Assembly: GCF_019931675.1 (NCBI RefSeq)
Contig: NZ_CP082922.1
Location: 2,929,001 to 2,993,000, forward strand
DNA length: 64,000 bases
Direction of reading: 5' to 3'
Source of the DNA: Nocardioides rotundus
GTDB taxonomy: Bacteria; Actinomycetota; Actinomycetes; Propionibacteriales; Nocardioidaceae
Shown: positions 53,290 to 61,631 of the stretch, in pieces
Layout: the number at the start of each line of letters is the position of its first letter
Numbering within the stretch: position 1 is the first letter of the stretch
Program-made: the position numbers and the translations under genes
The notes under the pieces: generated by a model
The model's input: only the letters and a program-made list of their open reading frames with translations
The model's database searches: none
What the model was told of the DNA's origin: nothing

Positions 53290-55122
53290 ATGGCATCTTC
53301 GGTACGTCGATCACTGCTCGCCCTCTGCTCTGTCGTCGCGCTGACGCTGTCCCTGGCCGCCGCGCCGGGGACCGCGGCGCCACCGGAGGCCGCGAAGGCG
53401 GGCGAGGTGCCCGAGATCACCACCCCGGAGAGCGAGTGGGTCAACCAGGACATCTGGGTCACCTCGAAGGTCGACTCCGACAACGACGGCTCACCGGACA
53501 GGATCCACGCCACCGTGACCCGTCCGCCGGACTCCGACCTGGGCGACACCAAGCTGGCCACGGTCTACGAGGTCAGCCCCTACTACGCCGGCGGCAACCC
53601 GGTGGAGAACCACAACGTGGACCACGAGCTCTACGCCCCGACCCGCCCCGGCAAGGGCTGGCCGGGCAAGGACGGGAAGCGCCGGAGTGGCACGCGCACC
53701 GACGTGACCGGCCTGATGACAGCCGAGCAGCAGCGGCTCGCCGCCGGAGGTCCGCAGCCCGCGATCGGGCGACTGGAGCGCCGCTGGGTCCCCCGGGGGT
53801 ACGCCGTGATCAAGGCGGAGTCGATCGGCAGCGGCCAGTCCGAGGGCTGCCCAACCACCGGCGACCCGGCCGAGACCGCCGGTGCCGCGGCCGTCATCGA
53901 CTGGCTGAACGGGCGCGCCGAGGCCGTGGACGCCGACGGCGACCCGGTGGAGGCGGACTGGAGCACCGGCAAGGCCGGCATGATCGGTACGTCGTACAAC
54001 GGCACCCTGCCCAACGCCGTCGCCGCCACCGGCATCGACGGCCTGGAAGCGATCATCCCGGTCTCGGCGATCTCCAGCTGGTACGGCTACTACCGCGAGG
54101 ACGGGCTCGTGGTGGCTCCCGGCGGCTACCAGGGCGAGGACGCCGACGTGCTCGCGAAGTACGTCTACACCCGTGAGGACCAGCAGATCTGCCGACCGGT
54201 GATCGACGGCCTCACCCGCGACCAGGACCGGCGCACCGGGGACTACTCGGAGTTCTGGGACGCGCGCAACTACGTCGACGACGCTGACAAGGTCGAGGCG
54301 GCGGTCCTGGTGGCGCACGGCCTGCGGGACTGGAACGTGAAGCCCTCGCAGGCCGCCGAGTGGTACGAGGCGCTCCAGGCCGCGGGCGCGGAGTCGATGA
54401 TCTACTGGCACCAGGGCGGACACGGCGGCGAGCCGCCGCTGGACCTGCAGGAGCGCTGGTTCGCGCACTATCTGTACGGCGTGGACAACGGCGTCGAGGA
54501 CGAGCCGCGCGCCCTGATCCAGCGCGAGGACGGCAGCCTGCGGACCTACGCGCAGTGGCCGGACCCGGCGATGCGCGAGGTGGAGATGTCCCTCGCCCCA
54601 CGCGGCGACGCGCGCACCGGCCGACTGGTCGAGGCGAAGGCGACCGGCCGACCGGTGGTCGAGACGTTCACCGACACCCCGACGCTCACGCCGGACGAGC
54701 TCGCCGCACGGCCCGACCCGAAGCGCGGTCTCGTCTACACCACCCCGCCGTTGAGCGAGGACACCCGGCTGAGCGGCACCGCGACCGCCGACCTGCGGAT
54801 GCGCTTCTCCCGCCCGGCGGGCAACGTCACGGTCGGCCTGGTGGACCTGGCCCCGGACGGCTCGGTCACCCGCCTGGTCACCGAGGGCTGGACCGACCCG
54901 CAGAACCGCCGGTCGATCGAGGAGACGCAGATCGTCAAGCCCGGCACGTTCTACCGGCTCGACCTGAACCTCCAGGCCAACGACTACGTCTTCGCCAAGG
55001 GGCACCGGATCGGCGTGGTGGTGATGTCCACCGACGAGGCGTTCACCATCCGCCCGTCGGCCGGCAACCGGATCGGGCTGGACGTGCGGAAGTCCCGGGT
55101 GACGCTGCCGCTGGTGCGCTGA
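53290..55122 (+). CDS. secreted Xaa-Pro dipeptidyl-peptidase-like hydrolase (CocE/S15)
   Basis: A 610-residue secreted alpha/beta-hydrolase. The signal peptide covers residues 1-30 (LLALCSVVALTLSLAAAPG). The nucleophile is in GMIGTSYNGTLP near residue 238 (GxSYxG), with the Asp in AHGLRDWNV near 343 and the His in WHQGGHGGEP near 378. The last 200 residues are the jelly-roll domain of S15/CocE proteins. The ATG at 53290 has TAGGGT 6 nt upstream, so it is leaderless. Substrate: dipeptides with Pro, or esters. Confidence 0.9.
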   Translation: MASSVRRSLLALCSVVALTLSLAAAPGTAAPPEAAKAGEVPEITTPESEWVNQDIWVTSKVDSDNDGSPDRIHATVTRPPDSDLGDTKLATVYEVSPYYAGGNPVENHNVDHELYAPTRPGKGWPGKDGKRRSGTRTDVTGLMTAEQQRLAAGGPQPAIGRLERRWVPRGYAVIKAESIGSGQSEGCPTTGDPAETAGAAAVIDWLNGRAEAVDADGDPVEADWSTGKAGMIGTSYNGTLPNAVAATGIDGLEAIIPVSAISSWYGYYREDGLVVAPGGYQGEDADVLAKYVYTREDQQICRPVIDGLTRDQDRRTGDYSEFWDARNYVDDADKVEAAVLVAHGLRDWNVKPSQAAEWYEALQAAGAESMIYWHQGGHGGEPPLDLQERWFAHYLYGVDNGVEDEPRALIQREDGSLRTYAQWPDPAMREVEMSLAPRGDARTGRLVEAKATGRPVVETFTDTPTLTPDELAARPDPKRGLVYTTPPLSEDTRLSGTATADLRMRFSRPAGNVTVGLVDLAPDGSVTRLVTEGWTDPQNRRSIEETQIVKPGTFYRLDLNLQANDYVFAKGHRIGVVVMSTDEAFTIRPSAGNRIGLDVRKSRVTLPLVR

Positions 55123-55138
55123 GCGGTCCGATCCGGGC

Positions 55139-55184
55139 GTCAACGGACGTTGACGGGCATCCATGCGTCAACTATGGTTGACGC
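55139..55184 (+). promoter_or_regulatory. doubled palindromic operator on a leaderless promoter
   Basis: GTCAAC-GGAC-GTTGAC (55139-55154) and GTCAAC-TATG-GTTGAC (55167-55182) are perfect palindromes 28 bp apart. TTGACG (55150-55155), 17 bp, TATGGT (55173-55178) and 6 nt to the ATG at 55185 make a near-ideal leaderless sigma-A promoter. One palindrome covers -35, the other -10. Repression by the HTH protein just downstream is the natural reading. Confidence 0.75.
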
Positions 55185-55418
55185 ATGGCGATGGCGGATC
55201 TGCTGGCGGAGGCCGGCGACCTCGGAGACCCGCGCCGGGGGCTGCGCGCCGTACGCGCTCTGCGGCGTGCGACCGAGGCCTGGGAGCTCGCTCAGGTCGA
55301 GGCCGCCCTGGCCGACGGCCTGAGCTGGGCCGACATCGCCGCCGAGCTCGGGGTGACCAAGCAGGCCGCTCACAAGAAGTACGCCAAGCGCGTGCATCCC
55401 GACCTCACCGCACGCTGA
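55185..55418 (+). CDS. small HTH DNA-binding protein
   Basis: A 77-residue protein with one helix-turn-helix near the C-terminus: ALADGLSWADIAAELGVTKQ and AAHKKYAKRV. The first half is helical and could form the dimer. It starts leaderless at the promoter above and ends 37 nt before the Clp-N gene. It probably regulates itself and the next gene; nothing suggests an enzyme. Confidence 0.82.
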   Translation: MAMADLLAEAGDLGDPRRGLRAVRALRRATEAWELAQVEAALADGLSWADIAAELGVTKQAAHKKYAKRVHPDLTAR

Positions 55419-55455
55419 CCCGTCCCACACACCACCTCGACGAAGGGTGATCGCC

Positions 55456-56388
55456 ATGGCCAACCTCTCCGACATGCAGCTGATCCTGACCGGCGCGATC
55501 ACCGAGGCGATCCGCGCCCGGCACGCCTCGATCGACGTCGACCACCTGCTGATGGGCCTGGTGAGCGCCGGTGGCCCGTCGGCCGCCCTGCTCGCGGGTC
55601 AGGGCGTCGGTCTGGCCGAGCTGCGTACGGCGGCCCGCCGGCTTGAGCGCGACGACCTGATCGCCGCCGGGGTGGAGCCTCCGGCCCCGCTGCCGGACCG
55701 CGACCTCACCCCCACGCAGACCTACGAGCTGCTGCGCCGCGGGGACTGGGACTTCGCGCCCGAGGCCAAGCAGCTGGCCAAGGCGATCACGGTGGGGCCG
55801 CTCGACGACCGCGAGGTGCTCGCCGCCGCGCTCGAGGACCCCCGAGCGGCCGAGTTCCTCGGCCGGGCCGGGGCCGCGCCCGAGGTGCTCCGCGCCGCCC
55901 TGGCCATGGGTGATCTGGCTCTTCCCGACCAGGACCGGCCCCGTGGGGAGATCGCGGTCGAGAAGCTGATCACCGCACCGATGGACCAGGTCTGGCCCTT
56001 GCTCGCCGACCCCGCCGCCCGACTCACCTGGGACCAGACGCTCTCCGACACCGTGGTCGCCGAGGACGGCACGCTGGAGCAGACCGTGCGCGGGGCCGGA
56101 CGCAGGGCGGTGGTCCCGCACCGGCTGACCAGCGTCGACCCGCCGGCCGACGGGCGTGCCCGGGTGACCTGGCAGGAGACCTACGGCGCGGGCGGGTCCG
56201 AGCTCGACCTCGAGCTGACCGAGGTGGAGGGCGGCACCCGGATCCGGCTGGTGCGGCGGCTCTCCGAGCCGCGCAACCTGCTCCAGCGGGTGTCGCGACT
56301 GTGGTCGGTCCCGTTCCTCAGAGGCGGCCTGGGGATCATGGCTCAGGAGCTCAACCAGGCGGTCGCCGACGCTCAGACCAGGTCGTAG
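55456..56388 (+). CDS. Clp N-domain protein fused to SRPBCC domain
   Basis: A 310-residue protein. Residues 1-150 contain two Clp-N-type repeats (MQLILTGAITEAIRARHASI ... VDHLLMGLV and LAKAITVGPLDDREVLAAAL), the peptide-binding part of ClpA/ClpC, without any ATPase domain. Residues 165-305 form an SRPBCC/START-like lipid- or ligand-binding domain (EKLITAPMDQVWPLLADPAA). A direct role as adaptor is possible but untested. The ATG at 55456 has GAAGGGTGA upstream. Its end overlaps the convergent acetyltransferase gene by 16 nt. Confidence 0.75.
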   Translation: MANLSDMQLILTGAITEAIRARHASIDVDHLLMGLVSAGGPSAALLAGQGVGLAELRTAARRLERDDLIAAGVEPPAPLPDRDLTPTQTYELLRRGDWDFAPEAKQLAKAITVGPLDDREVLAAALEDPRAAEFLGRAGAAPEVLRAALAMGDLALPDQDRPRGEIAVEKLITAPMDQVWPLLADPAARLTWDQTLSDTVVAEDGTLEQTVRGAGRRAVVPHRLTSVDPPADGRARVTWQETYGAGGSELDLELTEVEGGTRIRLVRRLSEPRNLLQRVSRLWSVPFLRGGLGIMAQELNQAVADAQTRS

Positions 56389-57482
56389 AGCGCGGAGTCC
56401 CCAAACGTTCCGTCGGCCCGCGGGGACTCCGCACGCTCGATGCCCACCTGCTCGAAGCCGGCCCGCTCGGCCAGCCGTCGGGAGGCGGTGTTCTCCACGT
56501 CGGTGAGCAGGTAGAGCCGACGTACGCCCAGGCCGCCCTCGGCGGTGGGCCGCCGTACGTGCGCGCAGACCTCGCGCAGTGCGGTCGTCATCGCGCCTCG
56601 GCCGCGCCCGGCCGGCAGCGACCAGTAGCCGACCTGCGCGGTCAGCGCTCCGGGGGCGCCCTCGAAGTCGAAGACCGCGATGTTGCCGAGGGGTACGTCG
56701 GACCCGGCGTCGGCCACGCACCAGGCCACCCGCCGGTTGGTCGCGGCGGACTCCCGGATCCGGGTCAGGTAACGGTCCACGTCCTCCGCCGTCGTCGGCA
56801 GGGGCGAGCCCGGGATCCATTCCCGGACCACCGGGTCGTTCCCGGCCTCGACCAGCCGCTCGGCGTCCCGCTCGCCCCACGCCCGCAGCCGCACCCCGTC
56901 GGCCTCGATCGAGGCAGGCCGCAGCCAAGGCTCGACCGGTGACCGCTCGTCCCCCCGGCCCAGCCACGCGGTCCAGGCGTCGCGGCGCTCGCCGCGCTGC
57001 GGCAGCAGCCGCGGGATCGTCGGCCCGACCGTGAAGCCCAGCGCCCACACCGTCCGCCGCGACGCCCAGTTGCCCACGAACGCCCGCCACGTCACCACCT
57101 CCAGGCCCAGCTCGCCGAACGCCCAGTCGAGCAGCAGCGTCAGCGCCCGCCGCATCACCCCGCTTCCACGGGCGTCCGGGTGCAGGCCGTAGCCGATCTC
57201 CGCCTCGCCTCCCCCACGCAGCCGCAGGTCGACCGACCCCGCGAACCGGCCGTCGTACTCGACGGCGAAGACGTACGTCGTGTCCGCGACCCAGCCCTCC
57301 GGCACGATCTCCCCGATCCACGTCTCGGCGTCCGCGCGGGCATAGGGAACGGGCACGGTCGTCCACGCCACGGACTCGGGGTCGACGCACTGCTCGACGA
57401 TCCGCGGCACGTCCTCGGCCGTGTGGGCACGGAGCGTGACCTGGCCCTCGGTGAGCCGCGGGACGTCCTCGGGGAAGCGCAT
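56373..57482 (-). CDS. double GNAT acetyltransferase
   Basis: A 369-residue protein with two RimJ-like GNAT domains. The first has EIGYGLHPDARGSGVMRRAL and NWASRRTVWALGF; the second has YWSLPAGRGRGAMTTAL and ENTASRRLAERAGFEQVG. Both keep the acetyl-CoA loop, so both may be active. Acceptors unknown (N-termini of proteins or small amines). The ATG at 57482 has CAGACT 6 nt upstream. Confidence 0.87.
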   Translation of the reverse strand: MRFPEDVPRLTEGQVTLRAHTAEDVPRIVEQCVDPESVAWTTVPVPYARADAETWIGEIVPEGWVADTTYVFAVEYDGRFAGSVDLRLRGGGEAEIGYGLHPDARGSGVMRRALTLLLDWAFGELGLEVVTWRAFVGNWASRRTVWALGFTVGPTIPRLLPQRGERRDAWTAWLGRGDERSPVEPWLRPASIEADGVRLRAWGERDAERLVEAGNDPVVREWIPGSPLPTTAEDVDRYLTRIRESAATNRRVAWCVADAGSDVPLGNIAVFDFEGAPGALTAQVGYWSLPAGRGRGAMTTALREVCAHVRRPTAEGGLGVRRLYLLTDVENTASRRLAERAGFEQVGIERAESPRADGTFGDSALYDLV

Positions 57483-57593
57483 GGCCGCAGTCTGACGTAG
57501 CGCGGGCCCGGTGGGCGATTGAGTATTCCTACCCACCCGGTTTGAGCAGTCCGACAGCGGCGCGGACCCCCGCCCGCGCCGGAGCATGGGGGC

Positions 57594-58334
57594 ATGGACA
57601 TCACCTGGCGACGACCCGGCCTCCGCGGCACCCTGCTCTACGCCATCGCCGCCGCGGTCGTCGGCGCGATCGCCTCGTTCTTCTGCCGGCTGGAGCTCAC
57701 CCGGCGGCGCGAGGGCCAGCGGCTGCCCGGGGGCCCGGTGATCGTGGTGGCCAACCACACCAGCTTCGCCGACGGCATCCTGCTGGCGCTGGTCTGCCGG
57801 CGGTTCGGGAGGTCGGTCCGGCTGCTCGCGACGGCCGGCGTGTTCGGCGTACCCGTCCTCGGCCCGCTGATGCGGCGACTCGGCTTCATCCCGGTGCGAC
57901 GCGGCACCGACCAGGCCCGCGACGCGCTCGCGCCGGCCGCGGCCGCGCTGGCGGCCGGCGAGGCGGTCGGCCTGTTCCCCGAGGGCCGGCTCACCCGTGA
58001 TCCGGGGATGTGGCCGGAGCGGGCTCGCACGGGCGCCGTACGACTGGCCCTGGAGACCGGCGCGCCCATCGTCCCCGTCGCGATCGACGGCGCGCACGAG
58101 GTGATCGGCCGGGCGCACCACGTCCGCCGACTGCTGCGCAGCCTGGCGCTGCTGCCGGAGGTACGGATCGCCGTGGGCGACCCGATCGACGTCCGAGGCC
58201 TCGCGACCGGCACCGCGTCCGACGCCGAGATCCGCTGGCTCTCGGACCTGATGATGGGCCGGCTGGTGCAGGAGGTGGAGACACTGCGGGGCGAGGCCGC
58301 CGAGCACCGGTACGGCGTCCCGCCGGCCGCCTGA
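57594..58334 (+). CDS. plsC: 1-acyl-sn-glycerol-3-phosphate acyltransferase (PlsC family)
   Basis: A 246-residue membrane acyltransferase with one N-terminal helix (LLYAIAAAVVGAIASFFC). Motif I is NHTSFAD (HX4D) near residue 54 and motif III FPEGRLTRD near 127. It adds the second acyl chain to lysophosphatidic acid or a related glycerolipid. The start at 57594 is preceded by GAGCAT at 6 nt, a weak leaderless box. Confidence 0.9.
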   Translation: MDITWRRPGLRGTLLYAIAAAVVGAIASFFCRLELTRRREGQRLPGGPVIVVANHTSFADGILLALVCRRFGRSVRLLATAGVFGVPVLGPLMRRLGFIPVRRGTDQARDALAPAAAALAAGEAVGLFPEGRLTRDPGMWPERARTGAVRLALETGAPIVPVAIDGAHEVIGRAHHVRRLLRSLALLPEVRIAVGDPIDVRGLATGTASDAEIRWLSDLMMGRLVQEVETLRGEAAEHRYGVPPAA

Positions 58335-58361
58335 GAGCCCCGTCGGCTCGCACCGGCCGGG

Positions 58362-58516
58362 CATGAGTGCATCAAGTGCCCGGGGGACGAGACATGGGTG
58401 CATCGAGTGCCCGGAGGACGACTCTTAGATGCAGGGAATGCCCGGTCGGCTGGATTTGGGTGCATCAACTGCCCGGTCGGCTGGATTTGGGTGCAGGGAA
58501 TGCCTGGTCGCCAGGG
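58362..58516. repeat. five tandem copies of a 31-bp repeat
   Basis: Five consecutive 31-bp units (58362-58392, -58423, -58454, -58485, -58516) share the pattern TGCA-N5-TGCCCGG and differ in the middle and the last third. Units 3, 4 share GGTCGGCTGGA; units 1, 2 share a GGACGA-type end. There is no unique spacer, so this is not a CRISPR. The array ends 6 nt before the stop codon of the convergent GroES-like gene and covers nearly the whole gap to plsC. Confidence 0.9.
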
Positions 58517-58522
58517 TCGGCG

Positions 58523-58858
58523 TCAGAGGTAGAGGCCGGTGTCCGCGTCGCCGAGCCGTCCCGCAGCGACGGCGTGCACGTCCCGCTCACGCATCACCAC
58601 GTAGGTGTCGCCGTGCACCTCGACCTCCGCCTTGTCCTCGGGGTCGAAGAGCACCCGGTCGCCGACCTCGACGGCGCGCGCGTGCGGCCCGGTGGCCACG
58701 ACCCGGCACCAGGCCAGGCGTCGGGCGCCCATCGCCGCGGTGGCGGGGATGACGATCCCGCCGGAGGACCGGCGCTCCCCGGACTCCTGATCGACCTCGA
58801 CCAGGACCCGGTCGTGCAGCATCTTGATCGGGGTCTTGTCGGCCCGGGTCGAGCTCAC
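58523..58858 (-). CDS. GroES-like (Cpn10 family) protein
   Basis: A 111-residue protein with the Cpn10 core KMLHDRVLVEVDQ, mobile-loop region SGERRSSGGIVIP and VEVGDRVLFDPEDKAEVEV. It is not next to groEL and departs from canonical GroES at the end (RDVHAVAAGRLGDADTG). The GTG start overlaps the DUF3618 stop by 4 nt, so it is the last gene of the six-gene cbi operon. It may be a specialised co-chaperone or a metal-related Cpn10 variant. Confidence 0.82.
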   Translation of the reverse strand: MSSTRADKTPIKMLHDRVLVEVDQESGERRSSGGIVIPATAAMGARRLAWCRVVATGPHARAVEVGDRVLFDPEDKAEVEVHGDTYVVMRERDVHAVAAGRLGDADTGLYL

Positions 58859-59100
58859 TTGCTGAGCTTGCGCAGCGTCACGAAGAGTGCGATCACGCCG
58901 ACCACGGCGCCCGCCGCGATCGCGATGTTCTGGGTCCGGGGCTCCCCGGTGGCCGGGTCGACGAAGTGCGCCTTCACCGACGACACCTCGCGGGAGACGA
59001 TCGTCTTCGGGCTCGCCCGGTAGAGCAGCTGGTCGATGCTCGACGCCAGCTCCGCGCGGGTCCGCTCGATGTCCTGCTCCTGAGCGCTCACGTTGGTCAT
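58855..59100 (-). CDS. DUF3618 membrane-anchored small protein
   Basis: An 81-residue protein: an N-terminal helical part (QDIERTRAELASSIDQLLYR), the polar stretch PKTIVSREVSSVKAHF and a C-terminal membrane helix (IAIAAGAVVGVIALFVTL). This is the DUF3618 arrangement; relatives accompany phage-shock or membrane stress genes, but no function is known to me. The ATG overlaps the cbiO stop by 4 nt. Confidence 0.82.
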   Translation of the reverse strand: MTNVSAQEQDIERTRAELASSIDQLLYRASPKTIVSREVSSVKAHFVDPATGEPRTQNIAIAAGAVVGVIALFVTLRKLSK

Positions 59101-59852
59101 TTCGGCAGGATACCTGTCGCCCTCGGGTCGAAGCCGAAGGGGAGCTCCAACCGGTGCTCGGCCATCAGCCCCTCGTCGGTGAGGATGTCGTACGTCGCCC
59201 CGTCGGCCACCACCGTGCCGTCGCTGAGCACCACCGAGCGCGGGCACAGCTCCAGGGCGTAGGGCAGGTCGTGGGTCACCATCAGCACGGTGACGTCCAA
59301 GCCCCGCAGGATGTCCGCGAGCTCGCGGCGGGAGGCCGGGTCCAGGTTGGAGGACGGCTCGTCCAGCACCAGGATCTCCGGCTCCATCGCCAGCACGGTG
59401 GCGACCGCGACCCGGCGCCGCTGGCCGAAGGAGAGGTGGTGCGGCGGCCGGTCGGCGTACTCCCCCATCCCGACCTGCTCCAGCGCGTCGGCCACCCGGC
59501 GGTCCAGCGCCGCCCCCTTGACGCCCATGTTGGCCGGCCCGAAGGCGACGTCCTGGCGGACCGATCCGAGGAAGAGCTGGTCGTCGGGGTCCTGGAAGAC
59601 GATGCCCACCCGGCGACGGATCTCCTGCAGGTTCCGCTTCTCCACCGGCATCCCGCTGACCGACACCGACCCGGCACCGCCGCCGAGGATGCCGTTGAGG
59701 TGCAGCACCAGCGTGGTCTTGCCGGCGCCGTTCGGGCCGAGCAGCGCGACCCGCTCCCCGGCGTGCACGTGCAGGTCCACGCCGAACAGCGCCTGCTGGC
59801 CGTCGGGGTAGGCGTAGGCCAGCCCCTGGACGTCGAGCACGGGGGTGGTCAC
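59097..59852 (-). CDS. cbiO: cobalt/nickel ECF importer ATPase
   Basis: A 251-residue ABC ATPase: LLGPNGAGKTTLVLHLNG (Walker A), VFQDPDDQLF (Q-loop, typical of ECF ATPases), LSFGQRRRVAVATVLAM (signature) and LVLDEPSSNLDP (Walker B), with the switch His in MVTHDLPYAL. It powers the CbiMNQ membrane part. The GTG start overlaps the cbiQ stop by 4 nt. Confidence 0.95.
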   Translation of the reverse strand: MTTPVLDVQGLAYAYPDGQQALFGVDLHVHAGERVALLGPNGAGKTTLVLHLNGILGGGAGSVSVSGMPVEKRNLQEIRRRVGIVFQDPDDQLFLGSVRQDVAFGPANMGVKGAALDRRVADALEQVGMGEYADRPPHHLSFGQRRRVAVATVLAMEPEILVLDEPSSNLDPASRRELADILRGLDVTVLMVTHDLPYALELCPRSVVLSDGTVVADGATYDILTDEGLMAEHRLELPFGFDPRATGILPK

Positions 59853-60526
59853 GAGCGCACCTCCGGGAGGGTGCCGGTGTAGCCGCGGCTCACCATCGCC
59901 AGGTGCACCCGCTCGCCGCGCTCATAGGAGCGGATGAACAGCGCCCCGAGGCTGCGCGCGAGCACCGGCCAGTGCCGCGGCGAGCGCGGGTCGCATCCGC
60001 GCGAGCGCATCGCGGTGGTCATCCGGCGCAGGTCGCCGGTCACCACGTCGAGGTAGCGGACCATGAAGCCCGCGATCTGCACGAGTACGTCGGGCACCCG
60101 GAGCCGCTGCAGCCCCCGCAGCAGCGCGTCCGGCTCGGTGGTGGCGGCGAGGGTCAGCGCGGAGGCCACGCCGAGGGTGCCCTTGGCCAGCAGCGCCCCG
60201 GCGGCCACGAGGCCGGGCTCGGAGACCGTCACGCCGAGTACGTCGACCCGCGGACCGGTCGCCACGAAGGGCAGCAGGACCGCGAAGACGACGAACGGCA
60301 GCTCGACCACCATCCGCGGGAGCAGGTAGCCGAACGGGACGCCGGAGAGGACGATCACCCCCACGACGAGCAGCGCGTAGGCCGTGAACGCGGGCCACCA
60401 CCCGATCGGGGTGGCGACCACCAGCAGCATGAACGCCACCAGCGTCACGACCTTCAGGTGCGCCGGGGCGCGGTGCACCGGGCTGTGACCGTGGTAGTGC
60501 AGGCGGTGCCCGTGGCCGGCGCCCAC
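59849..60526 (-). CDS. cbiQ: cobalt/nickel ECF importer transmembrane protein
   Basis: A 225-residue protein with about five helices and the coupling segment ALTLAATTEPDALLRGLQRL ... RVPDVLV, then AMRSRGCDP and AMVSRGYTG, the two Arg-Gly-containing coupling helices of ECF T-components. The N-terminus is His-rich (HGHRLHYHGHSPVH), which may bind metal. The GTG start lies 1 nt after the previous stop. Confidence 0.92.
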   Translation of the reverse strand: MGAGHGHRLHYHGHSPVHRAPAHLKVVTLVAFMLLVVATPIGWWPAFTAYALLVVGVIVLSGVPFGYLLPRMVVELPFVVFAVLLPFVATGPRVDVLGVTVSEPGLVAAGALLAKGTLGVASALTLAATTEPDALLRGLQRLRVPDVLVQIAGFMVRYLDVVTGDLRRMTTAMRSRGCDPRSPRHWPVLARSLGALFIRSYERGERVHLAMVSRGYTGTLPEVRS

Positions 60527-60527
60527 C

Positions 60528-60863
60528 TCAGGCGTCCTGCTGCTCGCGGGCGGGACCGTCCTCGGCCCCCGACCGCCCGCGACGACGCAGCAGCATCGCG
60601 AGGCCGCCCGCGAGGAGCAGCACCACGAGACTGCCGACGATGCCCGCCGCACCCCCGCTGAGGCGGGCATCGTCGACTCCCTTGACCTGGTAGTCGGCCA
60701 GCGGCGATCCGGACGTCGCCGAGTCCTTGGCCGACTCCAGGAAGCCGGTCTTCTCCGCGACGAACTCCAGTCCGTCCGGATGGCTGCTGGCGTAGTAGCT
60801 GCCGACGCCCGCGATGAGCAGCGCGACGACCAGCCCGACCAGCAGGAAGCGGTGGTTCCTCAT
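60528..60863 (-). CDS. cbiN: PDGLE-domain protein, CbiN-like
   Basis: A 111-residue protein with an N-terminal helix (FLLVGLVVALLIAGVGSYY), the PDGLE motif at residues 29-33, and a second helix near residue 80. PDGLE proteins replace CbiN in many actinobacterial Ni/Co importers. The ATG overlaps the cbiM stop by 4 nt. Confidence 0.88.
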   Translation of the reverse strand: MRNHRFLLVGLVVALLIAGVGSYYASSHPDGLEFVAEKTGFLESAKDSATSGSPLADYQVKGVDDARLSGGAAGIVGSLVVLLLAGGLAMLLRRRGRSGAEDGPAREQQDA

Positions 60864-61555
60864 GCGCGGACCCCCCGGGCGGAGCGGATCTCCAGCTCGC
60901 GCTTCTCCAGCAGCGGGCGGGCGCCGTAGACCAGGTCGGGTCGCGCGGCCACGACCGCGGCGACCACCAGCCCGCTGATCACCGCCTCGCCGACGCCGAT
61001 GGCCAGATGCCAGCCGAGCATGGCGGTGAGCACGGTGCCGAGATCGACCGGGGCGATGCCACCGACGGCGAAGAGGCCGGTGAACACCAGCGCGGAGGCC
61101 GGGACGCTGAGCAGCGCGGCGACTGCCGCAGCCGGAGCGACCATGCTCAGCCGCTTCGGCAGGACCGCGCGCAGCGCCACGAAGACGCCCCAGCCGACGG
61201 CCACCGCCACCAGGCCGAGCAGGGTGATGTTGGTGCCGAGCGCGGTGATCCCGCCGTCAGCCATGAGCAGCGCCTGGACCGCGAGCACCACGGACAGACA
61301 CAGGATGCCCGTCCAGGGGCCGACGAGGACGGCGGCCAGCGCCCCGCCCATCAGGTGGCCCGACGTACCGGCGCCGACGGGGAAGTTGATCATCTGGCCG
61401 GCGAAGACGAAGGTCGCGACCAGCCCGGCCATCGGCGCGGTGCGGTCGTCCAGCTCGCGCCGGGCACCGCGCAGCGCGAGCGCGACCCCCGCGACCGCGA
61501 CCCCGGCGGTGGCGATCGAGGTGGGAGCGTCCAAGAACCCGTCGGGCACGTGCAT
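60860..61555 (-). CDS. cbiM: cobalt/nickel ECF importer S-component
   Basis: A 231-residue membrane protein starting MHVPDGFLD. The His at position 2 is the metal ligand of CbiM/NikM. Further conserved pieces are INFPVGAGTSGHLMGG and GGITALGTNITLLG. It carries Ni or Co across the membrane with CbiNQO. The ATG at 61555 follows GAGGAGTC. The Nur-like box just upstream favours nickel. Confidence 0.95.
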   Translation of the reverse strand: MHVPDGFLDAPTSIATAGVAVAGVALALRGARRELDDRTAPMAGLVATFVFAGQMINFPVGAGTSGHLMGGALAAVLVGPWTGILCLSVVLAVQALLMADGGITALGTNITLLGLVAVAVGWGVFVALRAVLPKRLSMVAPAAAVAALLSVPASALVFTGLFAVGGIAPVDLGTVLTAMLGWHLAIGVGEAVISGLVVAAVVAARPDLVYGARPLLEKRELEIRSARGVRA

Positions 61556-61592
61556 GGCGACTCCTCTAGGCTGGACGGACCGTGCCACGTTA

Positions 61593-61609
61593 TTGCATAT
61601 CGTTCGCAA
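61593..61609. promoter_or_regulatory. Nur-like box (nickel repressor site) upstream of cbiM
   Basis: TTGCAT-ATCGT-TCGCAA matches the Streptomyces Nur consensus tTGCaa-N5-ttGCAA, as I remember it, at 10 of 12 positions. It lies 38 nt upstream of cbiM and 23 nt upstream of the bcp start, so a bound Nur dimer could affect both. No Nur gene is in the window. Confidence 0.6.
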
Positions 61610-61631
61610 CAAGCAACAGGAGTTCCCTGCC

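Noticed and set aside
58362..58516. CRISPR array
   Set aside because: The 31-bp units are directly adjacent, without unique spacers, and no cas gene is present.
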